Shown here piece by piece: positions 1-8,885 of a stretch of DNA of 64,000 nucleotides (position 1 is its first letter; each line of letters begins with the position of its first letter). Both the position numbers and the translations under genes were made by a program. Source of the stretch: Arthrobacter sp. StoSoilB5 (lineage in GTDB: Bacteria > Actinomycetota > Actinomycetes > Actinomycetales > Micrococcaceae); the NCBI RefSeq assembly GCF_019977235.1, contig NZ_AP024646.1:2790001-2854000 (forward strand), written 5' to 3'. Under the pieces are notes generated by a model. That model saw only the letters and a program-made list of their open reading frames with translations, was not told the DNA's origin and ran no database searches.

Positions 1-1297
1 CGCCGGAGGGCGTTGCGCTGATCATATTGCCGTCCTTGTCGACGACATCCAAATGGCAGGTGTCGCCACGGGTTTCTCCGGATATCCGAACTGTAGGTTC
101 GCCCGCCCCGAGTACAGACGGCTCGTCAGCGGATGCTCTAAGCTCGGGAGGTCGGGGAGAGATCCCGTGCAAGGATCCAGGCCTGAAGGACGTCGACGCG
201 TAGTCCGAGATTTGGCTGGCTCTTTCTTTGCCGTATGCATCGGAGAAGAGCTCAGCGAGATTCACCTTTGGCGTGCACGAGTCACCGTAATAGGAATCAC
301 GATCGGCCATTGCCAACTTCATGGCTTCTATGACGGTGTGCGCGCCGAGAGCTGTTGAGGGGTCAAGATGCCTGTCGTCAAAATTCTTTAAGATCGACAG
401 GACTTGCAACAGTACGGGACCCTGGGACCAGAACCCGGCCTTTACGATTTCTGTGCCATGGAATTCCAAGGCCAGCGGACTTTCGATGGAAGCGGCGAAG
501 TTTGCGAAATCGCTGAGCTGAATCACTCCTGCATGGTCGGTGCCGGACGAGTGGCGGTGGGGAGCGCGGGCGAATTCCACCAGAGACTTAGCTACGAAGC
601 CCTCCTTCCATTCCGTCAGTGCTGCCTGGATGCGCGCTTCACGTGTACTCGCGTTGTGGCCTGCTGCGATCAGTTTGCGCAAGACCATGGCATAGGCGCT
701 GTTCTTGACGTTCTCGCCCGCCGCTGGCAGTCTGCCCTGTGGTGTCCACTGGGCCGCGGAGCTGGGCCAGTGTTCTTCGAAATGACCAGCCATGGTCTCA
801 ATGACCGTGGCTGCTTGCTTACCTATGGGATGGCCGTTTTCGGCATAGTGGATGGCATACCCGAGCACTTCGGCCAGCTCCCAGGTTCCCTGTTTGGCTA
901 GCAGGAGCAGCCAGGCCTCCACGGCTCCAGGGACGGCGGCCGCCAGAGCGCCAGCACCGGGCACCGAGGTGAGCCCTTCAGAGGTGAAGTGCTCGATGGT
1001 TGCCTTCGCGGGGGCAGGTCCCTGGCCCATGAGGACCTGAGGTTCACGTCCGTGGGGTGCGTAAATGGCTACCAAGTCGCCGGCAGGACCATTCAAATGC
1101 GGTTCAACGACGTGCAGGACGAAGCCGGCGGCCGCAGCAGCGTCGAACGCGTTTCCGCCCCGTTCCAAAACCGACTGCGCGCTGGCTGTCGCCAGCCAAT
1201 GCGTTGAGGCGCTCATCCCAAAGGATCCCTTCAGTGTGGGGCGCGTCGGAGAAGCCGGCGGTGTTGAGGTCATGGAGGAGAAAGTCGTCTGCGTCAT
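1..1297 (-). CDS. ggt: gamma-glutamyltransferase (glutathione hydrolase-like), C-terminus off the window
   Basis: Translating the reverse strand from the ATG at 1297 gives 432 open codons that run off the left edge. The protein belongs to the N-terminal-nucleophile gamma-glutamyltranspeptidase family, which hydrolyses or transfers gamma-glutamyl groups from glutathione-like substrates. Seen: the N-terminal GGNAFDAAAAAGF and PHLNGPAGD stretches typical of the large subunit, and the GDTCHLDVVDKDGN processing site whose Thr (about residue 413, codon at 59-61) would be the nucleophile exposed by self-cleavage. About 100-150 residues of the small subunit are missing. There is no signal peptide, so it is probably the cytoplasmic YwrD-like type. 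A second in-frame ATG is at 1273. A TACAAT -10-like hexamer and the TTGGATCCAA palindrome lie just upstream. Family call is firm; substrate is not. Confidence 0.9.
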   Translation of the reverse strand, partial: MTQTTFSSMTSTPPASPTRPTLKGSFGMSASTHWLATASAQSVLERGGNAFDAAAAAGFVLHVVEPHLNGPAGDLVAIYAPHGREPQVLMGQGPAPAKATIEHFTSEGLTSVPGAGALAAAVPGAVEAWLLLLAKQGTWELAEVLGYAIHYAENGHPIGKQAATVIETMAGHFEEHWPSSAAQWTPQGRLPAAGENVKNSAYAMVLRKLIAAGHNASTREARIQAALTEWKEGFVAKSLVEFARAPHRHSSGTDHAGVIQLSDFANFAASIESPLALEFHGTEIVKAGFWSQGPVLLQVLSILKNFDDRHLDPSTALGAHTVIEAMKLAMADRDSYYGDSCTPKVNLAELFSDAYGKERASQISDYASTSFRPGSLHGISPRPPELRASADEPSVLGAGEPTVRISGETRGDTCHLDVVDKDGNMISATPSG

Positions 1298-1325
1298 ACC
1301 CTCATTGTATTCAAAGCAAGACGTT

Positions 1326-1335
1326 TTGGATCCAA
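1326..1335. promoter_or_regulatory. candidate operator TTGGATCCAA upstream of ggt
   Basis: A perfect 10-bp palindrome between the stop of the Lrp-type gene and the start of the gamma-glutamyltransferase gene, about 18 bp upstream of a TACAAT -10-like hexamer read on the minus strand. It matches the 12-bp palindrome before the amino-acid dehydrogenase gene (1980-1991) and a near copy before the MFS gene (12719-12730). Assignment to the neighbouring Lrp protein is inference. Confidence 0.45.
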
Positions 1336-1866
1336 TTAATCGAATCTTTTTGGTGGATGAGATTCCACGGGCAAAGGTGTTGACCTTCCCCAACCGGAAT
1401 CCCTCGTCAGGTGGTCCAAAAGCGGCTGAACCCGATAGGGCAAGGGCGTCGAAACTGTGAGTGTCGTGTTGGTGTGCCGCACTCCGGGGATGTCCACCAT
1501 TCTGGCAGCGGCGGACTGCACTCCTTGAAGGGTTGTCGACGCGACTCTGACCATGAGGTCCTCCCGGCCAGCTTGAGTGGTGACCTCCAAGACCTCGGGA
1601 ATGCGACTAAGCGCTTCTACGACACTGGAGAGTTTTCGTTGGTCCAGCTCCAAGCCAATGAATGCCTGAACGGGTATGCCGGCGGCCTCCAGGTCCATGA
1701 CAGGCCTGAAGCCCTTCAATATCCCCGCAGTTTCCAGGCGCTGGAGTCTACCCAGGACGGTATTGCGGGAGATGCCCAAGAGCCCCGCAAGTTCTGCTAC
1801 GCCTGCCCGCGCGTTGCCGTGAAGGCGCCTAAGGAGCTCGGCGTCAAGCCGATCAATGCTGATCAT
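1336..1866 (-). CDS. Lrp/AsnC-family transcriptional regulator
   Basis: This 176-residue protein has the usual Lrp layout. An N-terminal winged helix-turn-helix is at about residues 5-60, with a recognition region reading ELAGLLGISRNTVLGRLQRL. A RAM ligand-binding domain covers about residues 65-145, followed by a basic proline-rich tail slightly longer than in typical 150-residue Lrp proteins. Such proteins bind amino acids as effectors and work as dimers or octamers. It is divergent from the amino-acid dehydrogenase/BCKDH operon, the arrangement expected for a BkdR-like local regulator, and a perfect palindrome lies in the shared intergenic region. Regulation of the adjacent catabolic operon by a branched-chain amino acid is inferred from position. 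Confidence 0.9.
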   Translation of the reverse strand: MISIDRLDAELLRRLHGNARAGVAELAGLLGISRNTVLGRLQRLETAGILKGFRPVMDLEAAGIPVQAFIGLELDQRKLSSVVEALSRIPEVLEVTTQAGREDLMVRVASTTLQGVQSAAARMVDIPGVRHTNTTLTVSTPLPYRVQPLLDHLTRDSGWGRSTPLPVESHPPKRFD

Positions 1867-1979
1867 TTTGTTCAGATGCCTTCCATGCCAAGCCCATCGA
1901 CCTGAACATTTCGATTCGTTCGAGAGAAATCAGTTGACCACATCGTCCCCCTTGGCTCAAGGTTGGGGAACACATTGGT

Positions 1980-1991
1980 ATTGGATCCAAT
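1980..1991. promoter_or_regulatory. candidate Lrp operator ATTGGATCCAAT
   Basis: A perfect 12-bp palindrome in the 149-bp divergent region between the Lrp-type regulator and the amino-acid dehydrogenase, 24 bp before the GTG start of the latter. Related copies lie at 1326-1335 and 12719-12730. The palindrome is seen; its role as an operator is inferred. Confidence 0.5.
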
Positions 1992-2015
1992 GCTTGAGCA
2001 ATCAGGAGGCAGCAC

Positions 2016-3107
2016 GTGTGTGCGGCAATATTGGGCGGACCCGGCGTAGCTGGTAACGGCCACATCGACATCATCGATGAGCGGACCAGCGGTCACGAAC
2101 AGGTTCGGATGCTTCGTGATGAGGACACCGGACTCAGGGCCATTGTTGCGATCCACAATTCGTCCTTGGGCCCGGCACTGGGGGGAACGCGTTTCTTTCC
2201 TTACAAGGAAGAATCGGACGCGCTTACAGATGTACTCCGGTTGTCGGAGGGCATGACGCTTAAGGCAGCGGCTGCGGGACTCCCTTTGGGTGGAGGCAAA
2301 GCTGTGATCATTGGTGATCCTCACGCTCACAAAACCCCTGGGCTATTGCGCGCTTATGGCAGGTTTGTCCACTCGTTTGGGGGCGGCTACATCACAGCCG
2401 GTGACGTGGGAACCACAGCAACCGACATGAATATCATCGGTTCGCAGACGCCATGGGTCGTAGGTCGCGACGCCGGCGGATCGGGTGACAGCGGATTTTC
2501 CACGGCTTATGGGGTCTTCGTGGCGATGCAGGCCGCTGCAGTTCACGTCTGGGGAAGCGAAGGACTTTCCGGACGCCGAGTCGGTGTTGAAGGTGCTGGC
2601 AAAGTCGGCAGTCAGCTGGTCAGCTTGCTGATCGACGCCGGAGCGCACGTTAATCTGGCCGACCGCAACCCGGCAGCACTGCAGCGCGTATCTGAGACAA
2701 ACCCCCGGGTTGCGATTTCTCGTCGGGTCCTGGACCAAGACATCGACATCTACGCTCCCTGCGCCATGGGCGCCACTCTGAATGAGAGCACAATACCCAT
2801 GGTCCGCGCGCAAATCGTCTGCGGTGCGGCCAACAATCAACTCCTCAACGCTGACTGCGAAGAACAACTGCAGTCCGCTGGCATTCTTTGGATTCCAGAC
2901 TACGTGGCAAATGCCGGAGGGCTTATCCAAGTCTCCTCTGAGGTCACTGATTTGCAACCCGAAGAGGTAACCGACCGAATTGCAATGATCGGCTCAGCCG
3001 TTACGGGCATGCTCCAAGCAGCCGGTGACGTGTCAAGGACCCCGGCCGAGGCTGCCCGGGAACTTGTTGAGCGCCGTCTTGCTGACGCAGAAGGAATTCC
3101 CGCATGA
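2016..3107 (+). CDS. Glu/Leu/Phe/Val amino-acid dehydrogenase (leucine/valine dehydrogenase type)
   Basis: The 363-residue product oxidatively deaminates a branched-chain or aromatic amino acid to the 2-oxo acid with NAD+. The N-terminal ELFV dimerisation domain shows GPALGGTRFF and the catalytic-lysine segment PLGGGKAVI (Lys near residue 95). The C-terminal Rossmann domain carries GVEGAGKVGSQL. Length fits leucine dehydrogenases (about 360 residues). The GTG start is chosen because AGGAGG at 2004-2009 sits 6 bp before it. The stop overlaps the next start by 4 bp (ATGA), so it is translationally coupled to E1 alpha. Coupling to a 2-oxoacid dehydrogenase argues for a branched-chain substrate over phenylalanine, but the sequence alone does not settle this. 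Confidence 0.92.
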   Translation: MCAAILGGPGVAGNGHIDIIDERTSGHEQVRMLRDEDTGLRAIVAIHNSSLGPALGGTRFFPYKEESDALTDVLRLSEGMTLKAAAAGLPLGGGKAVIIGDPHAHKTPGLLRAYGRFVHSFGGGYITAGDVGTTATDMNIIGSQTPWVVGRDAGGSGDSGFSTAYGVFVAMQAAAVHVWGSEGLSGRRVGVEGAGKVGSQLVSLLIDAGAHVNLADRNPAALQRVSETNPRVAISRRVLDQDIDIYAPCAMGATLNESTIPMVRAQIVCGAANNQLLNADCEEQLQSAGILWIPDYVANAGGLIQVSSEVTDLQPEEVTDRIAMIGSAVTGMLQAAGDVSRTPAEAARELVERRLADAEGIPA

Positions 3108-4186
3108 CCGCCGAACCTCTATCTCTACTGTCTCAACAGGGAACGTATCAACCCCACGAGTCGCTTGCCCTGGATCCGGATTCCGTTGACTCGCAGCGTC
3201 TTTTGCGGGACATGATCATGACCCGCCGAGTGGATACAGAAGCCATTGCGCTGCAACGCCAGGGAGAGCTGGGGCTTTGGCCGTCCCTGCTTGGTCAGGA
3301 AGCAGCTCAGGTAGGAGCAGCTTGGGCCCTCCATCCACAGGACATCGTCTTCCCCACCTATCGCGAACATGGCGTTGCCTGGTGTCGCGGGGTGGATCCG
3401 GTGAACCTGCTAGGACTCTTTCGGGGCACGACCATGGGCGGTTGGGACCCAACAGAGAACAACTTCAACCTCTACACCCTCGTTATCGGGGCCCAGACTC
3501 TTCATGCAGTTGGATACGCCATGGGAATCGTTCGAGACGGCGACGTGGGCACAGGCGATCCGGAACGAGACCGGGCAGTGTTGGTCTTCTTGGGCGATGG
3601 TGCGCTCAGCGAGGGTGAAACCAATGAAGCCTTCGTCTGGGCCGCTGCACAGAACCTGCCCGTTGTCTTCTTCTGTCAAAACAACCAATGGGCCATATCC
3701 GCCCCCTACTCGGTTCAAAGCCGCGTGTCCGTGGCGCAGCGCGCCCAAGGGTTTGGGTTCGAAGGCGTCCGTGTAGACGGAAACGACGTCCTTGCCTGCC
3801 TTGCCGCAACCCGGGAGGCGATGGCTTCGGCCAGGTCGGGCAACGGTCCCACCCTCATCGAAGCCTTTACTTATCGCCGCAACCCCCACACGACGTCCGA
3901 CGACGACGGACGCTACCGCTCCGGGGCTGAAAACGATGCTTGGGCCGCCTTGGATCCCATCGAACGCCTAAAGAACTATTTGAAGACCTCCGGCACATTG
4001 GACCAAGCCTTTCTCGACGGAGTCGCCCAGGAAGAGGAAGAACTTGCCGAAAAGCTGCGTGCAGGTTGCCGTGAACTTCCTAACCCGGCTCCAGACCAAC
4101 CGTTCCGGAATACCTATGCCGACATGCCGAAAGAACTTGAGAGTCAAATGAACGAACACTTGGTTTTCGTGGAGGCTGGAGAATGA
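3104..4186 (+). CDS. bkdA: branched-chain 2-oxoacid dehydrogenase E1 component, alpha subunit
   Basis: This 360-residue protein is the thiamine-diphosphate-binding subunit of an alpha2beta2 2-oxoacid decarboxylase. The TPP motif begins with GDGALSEGE near residue 164 and ends with the QNNQW segment about 30 residues later. The active-site loop YRRNPHTTSDD is also present. It overlaps the previous stop and the next start by 4 bp each, so the three genes are coupled. Pyruvate-type E1 alpha is the alternative; the upstream branched-chain-type dehydrogenase and downstream acyl-CoA oxidation genes favour branched-chain substrates. Confidence 0.92.
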   Translation: MTAEPLSLLSQQGTYQPHESLALDPDSVDSQRLLRDMIMTRRVDTEAIALQRQGELGLWPSLLGQEAAQVGAAWALHPQDIVFPTYREHGVAWCRGVDPVNLLGLFRGTTMGGWDPTENNFNLYTLVIGAQTLHAVGYAMGIVRDGDVGTGDPERDRAVLVFLGDGALSEGETNEAFVWAAAQNLPVVFFCQNNQWAISAPYSVQSRVSVAQRAQGFGFEGVRVDGNDVLACLAATREAMASARSGNGPTLIEAFTYRRNPHTTSDDDGRYRSGAENDAWAALDPIERLKNYLKTSGTLDQAFLDGVAQEEEELAEKLRAGCRELPNPAPDQPFRNTYADMPKELESQMNEHLVFVEAGE

Positions 4187-5169
4187 CGACTTTGCCGGGT
4201 ACCATGCCTATCGCCCACGCCCTCAATGCTGGGCTCCGTGCCGCCATGGAGACCGACGACAAGGTCATGCTCATCGGCGAAGACATCGGCCAATTGGGCG
4301 GAGTATTCAGGGTCACCGACGGGCTCCAAAAAGGTTTTGGTGATCTTCGCGTAGTGGACGCGCCCCTTGGCGAAGCCGGCATCGTAGGAAGCGCGATAGG
4401 CCTGGCCATGGCTGGGTACCGGCCAGTGTGCGAAATTCAGTTCGACGGCTTCGTATTCCCCGCCATGAACCAGATCACGACTCAGCTGGCCAAGTACAGG
4501 CACCGCTCAGATGGCAGGGTCTCATTGCCGGTTGTGATCCGCATACCCGTAGGCGGCGGTATCGGCGCCATCGAACATCACTCGGAATCACCGGAGGCAT
4601 ACTTCACCCACACTGCCGGCTTGAAGGTAGTGATGCCGTCCACTCCACAGGAAGCATACGACATGATCCGGGAGGCGATCCGTAGCGACGATCCCACCAT
4701 TTTCCTGGAACCCAAACGATCCTACTGGCTCAAAGGTCAGGTCAATCGGGCCAGCACACCAGGGCCTCTGGACAAAGCAGCAGTTGTCCGCCCTGGAGAA
4801 GACCTAACGCTAGTTACCTACGGGGCATTGGTGCCTGTGGCCCTCAAGGTCGCAGATGTCTGTGCAGAGGAGGGCCGCAATATCGAGGTCATCGATTTGA
4901 GGTCACTGTCTCCCATCGACGATGCGACGATCATCCAATCTGTGGAACGGACGGGCAGGCTGGTCGTGGCCCACGAAGCGTCACGTACTGGCGGCCTTGG
5001 CGGAGAGATCGCTTCGCGAGTTCAGGATGCCGCGTTCCACTCACTGGAAGCCCCGGTTCTCAGGGTCACCGGTTACGACACGCCCTATCCCGCCAGTCGC
5101 CTCGAAGAGGAATGGCTGCCGGGCCTGGACAGAATCCTCGATGCCGTAGACCGCAGCTTCACCTACTAA
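4183..5169 (+). CDS. bkdB: branched-chain 2-oxoacid dehydrogenase E1 component, beta subunit
   Basis: A 328-residue transketolase-like subunit that pairs with E1 alpha to form the decarboxylase active site at the dimer interface. Seen: the pyrimidine-binding domain with LIGEDIGQLGGVFRVT near the N-terminus and GGGIGAIEHHSESPE mid-protein, then the C-terminal transketolase domain with SRTGGLGGEIASRVQ. Length matches E1 beta proteins (320-340 residues). It starts inside the ATGA overlap with E1 alpha and is followed after 12 bp by E2, which has a GGAGG ribosome site at 5171-5175. Confidence 0.92.
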   Translation: MTTLPGTMPIAHALNAGLRAAMETDDKVMLIGEDIGQLGGVFRVTDGLQKGFGDLRVVDAPLGEAGIVGSAIGLAMAGYRPVCEIQFDGFVFPAMNQITTQLAKYRHRSDGRVSLPVVIRIPVGGGIGAIEHHSESPEAYFTHTAGLKVVMPSTPQEAYDMIREAIRSDDPTIFLEPKRSYWLKGQVNRASTPGPLDKAAVVRPGEDLTLVTYGALVPVALKVADVCAEEGRNIEVIDLRSLSPIDDATIIQSVERTGRLVVAHEASRTGGLGGEIASRVQDAAFHSLEAPVLRVTGYDTPYPASRLEEEWLPGLDRILDAVDRSFTY

Positions 5170-5181
5170 CGGAGGCAAACA

Positions 5182-6498
5182 ATGACCATCAAGGAATTCG
5201 CCCTGCCGGACGTCGGAGAAGGGCTCACCGAAGCAGAAATAGTAAATTGGCTGGTGAAATGCGGTGACAGAGTGGTTGTCAACCAGGCAATTGTCGAGAT
5301 TGAAACGGCGAAGTCATTGGTGGAGCTCCCATGCCCTTACGAAGGAGAAGTCAATGAGCTCCTCGTAGAGCAGGGTCAAACCGTTGACGTTGGGCGAGCG
5401 ATCATCAGCATCGCTACAGCCTCATCCGAGCCAGATGGCGAAGGCGTTCTTCCGCAGGCACGGCCGGAAACAATCGAAGACCCCAAACTGCTGGTTGGAT
5501 ACGGGGCGCGCGAGGTTGTCGGCCGTCGTCGTCGCGGACGCAACACCAGCCATCCAGCCACAAAGGCCCCGGCGCCGGAGGGCACTACCGCAACCCGACC
5601 CGCTGCGGGCGCAAGCGGACGCCCCAAAGCCAGCCCACCGGTGAGGAAGCTTGCCAAGGATCTCGGCGTGGATCTGTATGCCGTCAAGGCAACCGGAGAT
5701 AACGGAGTCTGCACACGTGAAGACGTTCTCAAAGCCCGGCCGACCGCTGAAACCACAACCGTCTCATCCGCCGATTCTGAAACGGATACCACCGAAGACA
5801 TTCGCATTCCGATTAAGGGTGTCCGGAAGCGCACGGCCGCAGCTATGGTTCAGTCGGCGTTCACGGCCCCTCACGTGACAGAGTTCGTTGCTGTAGACAT
5901 CACCCGAACCCTCGAATTGAAAGACCAGCTGATCCGCCGCCGTGAGTTCGCAGGCGTGAAGCTCACACCGCTGACATTTGTTGCCAAGGCATTCCTCCAC
6001 GCATTGCGAAGCACTCCGGAAGCAAACGCATCGTGGGATGAGTCGGCGCAGGAGATTGTCCAGTTCGGCCGGGTAAATTTGGGCATCGCAGCAGCCACGC
6101 CACGCGGATTGATAGTTCCTAACATCAAGAATGCCCAGGAACTGGGCCTGTCTCGGCTTGCGGCTGCTATCGCAGATCTGGCTACGACCGCCCGTCTCGG
6201 AAAAACAGAACCTCAAGCGATGGCCAACGGTACGGTGACGATCACCAATATCGGCGTCTTCGGCATAGATTCAGGCACCCCCATTTTGAACCCCGGGGAA
6301 GCCGCGATTCTGGCCGTAGGAACTGTCCGCCGCACACCTTGGGTCGTTGAAGATGATCGTGGAGAACGGATTGAGCCACGTTCTATCCTCCAATTGGCCC
6401 TTTCGTTCGACCACCGCATCATGGACGGCCAGCAGGGCTCTCAATTGCTCGCCGACACCGCAGCCTTGTTGCGGGAGCCAGGCCTCGCGCTCGTTTAG
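5182..6498 (+). CDS. bkdC: dihydrolipoamide acyltransferase (E2) of the branched-chain 2-oxoacid dehydrogenase
   Basis: The 438-residue E2 core has three recognisable parts. A single N-terminal lipoyl domain carries the lipoylated lysine in the ETAKS motif (Lys44). A peripheral subunit-binding domain starts near residue 155 (PPVRKLAKDLGVDLYAVKAT). The C-terminal catalytic acyltransferase domain ends with LSFDHRIMDGQQG, giving the HxxxDG active site. Proline/alanine-rich linkers separate them. It transfers the acyl group from E1 to CoA. No lipoamide dehydrogenase (E3) gene is in the window, so the complex must borrow E3 from elsewhere in the genome. Confidence 0.93.
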   Translation: MTIKEFALPDVGEGLTEAEIVNWLVKCGDRVVVNQAIVEIETAKSLVELPCPYEGEVNELLVEQGQTVDVGRAIISIATASSEPDGEGVLPQARPETIEDPKLLVGYGAREVVGRRRRGRNTSHPATKAPAPEGTTATRPAAGASGRPKASPPVRKLAKDLGVDLYAVKATGDNGVCTREDVLKARPTAETTTVSSADSETDTTEDIRIPIKGVRKRTAAAMVQSAFTAPHVTEFVAVDITRTLELKDQLIRRREFAGVKLTPLTFVAKAFLHALRSTPEANASWDESAQEIVQFGRVNLGIAAATPRGLIVPNIKNAQELGLSRLAAAIADLATTARLGKTEPQAMANGTVTITNIGVFGIDSGTPILNPGEAAILAVGTVRRTPWVVEDDRGERIEPRSILQLALSFDHRIMDGQQGSQLLADTAALLREPGLALV

Positions 6499-6533
6499 GC
6501 CAACACGGTTCAGCAAACAACAGCGGACACGAC

Positions 6534-6773
6534 ATGGGCTCAAAACAAAATTTCCTGGTCAATGACTGGACCATCCTAACCGGGGCACTGATCGAAATCC
6601 GTCAAGGCCGCCAGCATCTTCGAGAAGGCGTCGTAGAGGCGTTTACGTCCGACGGGAGAGTCGTTTGGCTTCAGCAAGGGCAGGGCTTCGGCCGGCAGCT
6701 GGTGGACAAAGGATCAGGTTTCACAATCCATATCTCAGAAGAACAGCTCAAAAGCATCGGCAAGCTGCAATGA
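6534..6773 (+). CDS. small conserved-looking hypothetical protein, SH3/KOW-like
   Basis: A 79-residue ORF placed colinearly between E2 and the acyl-CoA dehydrogenase. The sequence reads as a small beta-barrel, with alternating strands around GTLIEI-like and GRVVWL segments. It has no signal peptide, membrane segment or metal motif. There is no clear ribosome site before the ATG, so the start is uncertain. It resembles in style the 93-residue protein at 12964 (GEIYGRAV, GLIEWVD), although I cannot prove homology by eye. Co-transcription with the catabolic operon is likely from strand and spacing; function is unknown. Confidence 0.6.
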   Translation: MGSKQNFLVNDWTILTGALIEIRQGRQHLREGVVEAFTSDGRVVWLQQGQGFGRQLVDKGSGFTIHISEEQLKSIGKLQ

Positions 6774-6825
6774 CACCAGCAAGGCCATTTCCAGCACCAA
6801 CAAACATCATCAAGAAAGAGGAGCC

Positions 6826-8040
6826 ATGACCGTGCTCAATGAGGCGGTGCAGCCTGCATTCGCGGCACATGTTGGACCAGGAGATACGCCCCCGTACCCG
6901 GAAGCAGATCTGCTGTTCCTTTCGGATCTTTTGACTGAAGAGGACTACGGGCGGTATGCCGAGGCACGCAACTTCCTTCAACGTGAAGTCCGGCCCATCG
7001 CGGTGGACTATTGGAACCGGGCTGAATTTCCTTTCGCGCTGCTCCCGGCGATTGCTGCACAAAATCTGACCGGGATGAGCAACCGCGGGCATTTGTTGGC
7101 CGGCTTGATCCAAATGGAGTTTGCCCGGGCGGATACCTCCGTCTCGACGTTCTTCGGTGTTCATGACGAACTCTTCACTACGGCGATCCAGGATCTTGGG
7201 TCGGAGGAGCATCGTCGGACGATCCTGCCCGAACTCCTGTCACTCAAAAAGATTGGCGCCTTTGCCCTGACTGAACCTCTTCATGGCTCGGACATCTCTC
7301 GTGAGATACAAACGACTGCGACTCTTTCAGGCGGCCAATGGGTCCTCAATGGACATAAGCGATGGATCGGTAACGCCACCTTTGCTGACTACGTGTTGGT
7401 GTGGGCGCGTGACACAGCTGACTGTCAAATCAAAGGTTTCATTGTGGAGAAGGGAACACCAGGGTTCCACACGGAGACGATCAACAACAAGACTGCAGTC
7501 AGAATCATCCAGAATGCCAACATCACGCTGAACGACGTCCACATTCCCTACGAAAACTGGCTTCCCGGAACGGCATCATTTCAGGATGCGAACTCCCTGC
7601 TTCTCCACTCAAGGGTTTGGGTAAGTTGGCAAGCCGTCGGTCAACAGTTTGCGGCCTTTGACGTTGCCCGCGCCTACGCGATGCAAAGGACGCAATTCGG
7701 CAAGCCCATCGCATCATTCCAACTCATTCAGGAGCAATTGTCCCGCATGCTGGGCAATGCGACAATGTCGCTTTCCTTGATGATCCAACTCGCTCGTCTC
7801 CGCGAATCAGGTCGCCTATCGATGGACCATGCTGCGCTGGCGAAATCCAGCTGCACAGCGAATATGCGTAATGCCGTGGCGCTCGGGCGCTCAATCGTGG
7901 GCGGTAACGGCATCACCACCGACTTCGAGATGGCGAAGATTTTCGCCGATGCGGAAGCAATCTACTCGTACGAAGGAAGTTATGAAATTAATGCCCTTCT
8001 CGTAGGGCGTGCTGTTACGGGAATCTCGGCATTCGTTTGA
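6826..8040 (+). CDS. acyl-CoA dehydrogenase, glutaryl-CoA-dehydrogenase-like subgroup
   Basis: A 404-residue flavoprotein that introduces the 2,3-double bond into acyl-CoA. Seen: ALTEPLHGSD and NGHKRWIGNA in the FAD/substrate domains, the QRTQFGKPIASFQLIQ helix, and YEGSYEINALLVGRAVTG near the C-terminus. The Glu of YEG aligns with the catalytic base of the glutaryl-CoA dehydrogenase subgroup. The start has a GAGGAG ribosome site at about 6818. In this operon it should act on the branched acyl-CoA released by the E2 complex; the glutaryl-like signature makes the exact substrate open. Confidence 0.9.
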   Translation: MTVLNEAVQPAFAAHVGPGDTPPYPEADLLFLSDLLTEEDYGRYAEARNFLQREVRPIAVDYWNRAEFPFALLPAIAAQNLTGMSNRGHLLAGLIQMEFARADTSVSTFFGVHDELFTTAIQDLGSEEHRRTILPELLSLKKIGAFALTEPLHGSDISREIQTTATLSGGQWVLNGHKRWIGNATFADYVLVWARDTADCQIKGFIVEKGTPGFHTETINNKTAVRIIQNANITLNDVHIPYENWLPGTASFQDANSLLLHSRVWVSWQAVGQQFAAFDVARAYAMQRTQFGKPIASFQLIQEQLSRMLGNATMSLSLMIQLARLRESGRLSMDHAALAKSSCTANMRNAVALGRSIVGGNGITTDFEMAKIFADAEAIYSYEGSYEINALLVGRAVTGISAFV

Positions 8041-8089
8041 GTCCCGTCTTTTCTCGACTCCACCGACCTCTAATGCAAAGGACCCACAC

Positions 8090-8845
8090 ATGGATCTCAT
8101 AAATACAGCTGCCATTGTCACAGGCGGCGCCTCAGGACTCGGCGCGGCAGTGGTGCGCGCACTCGCGGGGCGCGGAGCACAGGTGTACGCTCTTGACCTT
8201 CCAGAAGCCATAAGTGATATCCCGGCTGGAATTGACATTCATTACCTCGCAGTCAACGTCACAAATGTTGATGAGGTCCGCTCGGCCGTAGCCAAGGCTG
8301 CAGCGGGAGCTCCTCTACGGACCGTCGTCAATTGTGCTGGTATTCTCCCCACGATGCGTATCCTGGGCCGAAAAGGGGTACACGATCCCGACGTCTTCGA
8401 GAAAGTCATCCAGGTCAATCTGATGGGCTCATTCAATGTCCTGACGGCTGCTGCTGACGCGATCTCCAAGACGCAGCCAGATGACCACGGACAACGCGGC
8501 GTTGTTATCAACACTGCCTCAATCGCTGCCTTCGAAGGACAAATCGGCCAGGTCGCCTATGCCTCCTCTAAGGCCGCCATTGTCGGTATGACGCTCCCCG
8601 CAGCGCGGGATCTGGCGCAATATGGCATTCGAGTCAACTCAATCGCACCCGGCATCGTCGAGACCCCCATGATGGCAACCGTCAGCGACGAGATTCGCCA
8701 GACCTTGGCTGCCAACGTCACCTTCCCGCAGCGGCTGGCCCGTCCCGACGAGTTCGCTCATCTTGCCCTCTCCATCATCGAAAACGACTACATCAACGGG
8801 GAAACAATCCGCATGGACGGTGCTCTGCGGATGTCACCCCAATAA
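8090..8845 (+). CDS. SDR-family 3-hydroxyacyl-CoA dehydrogenase
   Basis: A 251-residue short-chain dehydrogenase with the NAD-binding TGGASGLGAAV at the N-terminus, NCAGILP, and the catalytic Ser-Tyr-Lys set within NTASIAAFEG and QVAYASSKAA. The later segment APGIVETPMM is like the HSD10 / 2-methyl-3-hydroxybutyryl-CoA dehydrogenase branch. The ATG at 8090 is preferred over earlier in-frame codons because homologous SDR proteins begin right at this Rossmann strand and AAAGGA lies 7 bp upstream. With the following thiolase it fits the last oxidation steps of isoleucine breakdown. Confidence 0.88.
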   Translation: MDLINTAAIVTGGASGLGAAVVRALAGRGAQVYALDLPEAISDIPAGIDIHYLAVNVTNVDEVRSAVAKAAAGAPLRTVVNCAGILPTMRILGRKGVHDPDVFEKVIQVNLMGSFNVLTAAADAISKTQPDDHGQRGVVINTASIAAFEGQIGQVAYASSKAAIVGMTLPAARDLAQYGIRVNSIAPGIVETPMMATVSDEIRQTLAANVTFPQRLARPDEFAHLALSIIENDYINGETIRMDGALRMSPQ

Positions 8846-8885
8846 GGGAACATCATTGCCGACACGAATGAAACGAAGGAAGAGC

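Noticed and set aside
3953..3960. Further GGATCC-centred sites inside genes
   Set aside because: GGATCC is common in this GC-rich window; only copies flanked by TTGG-like arms in intergenic DNA were kept as operators.
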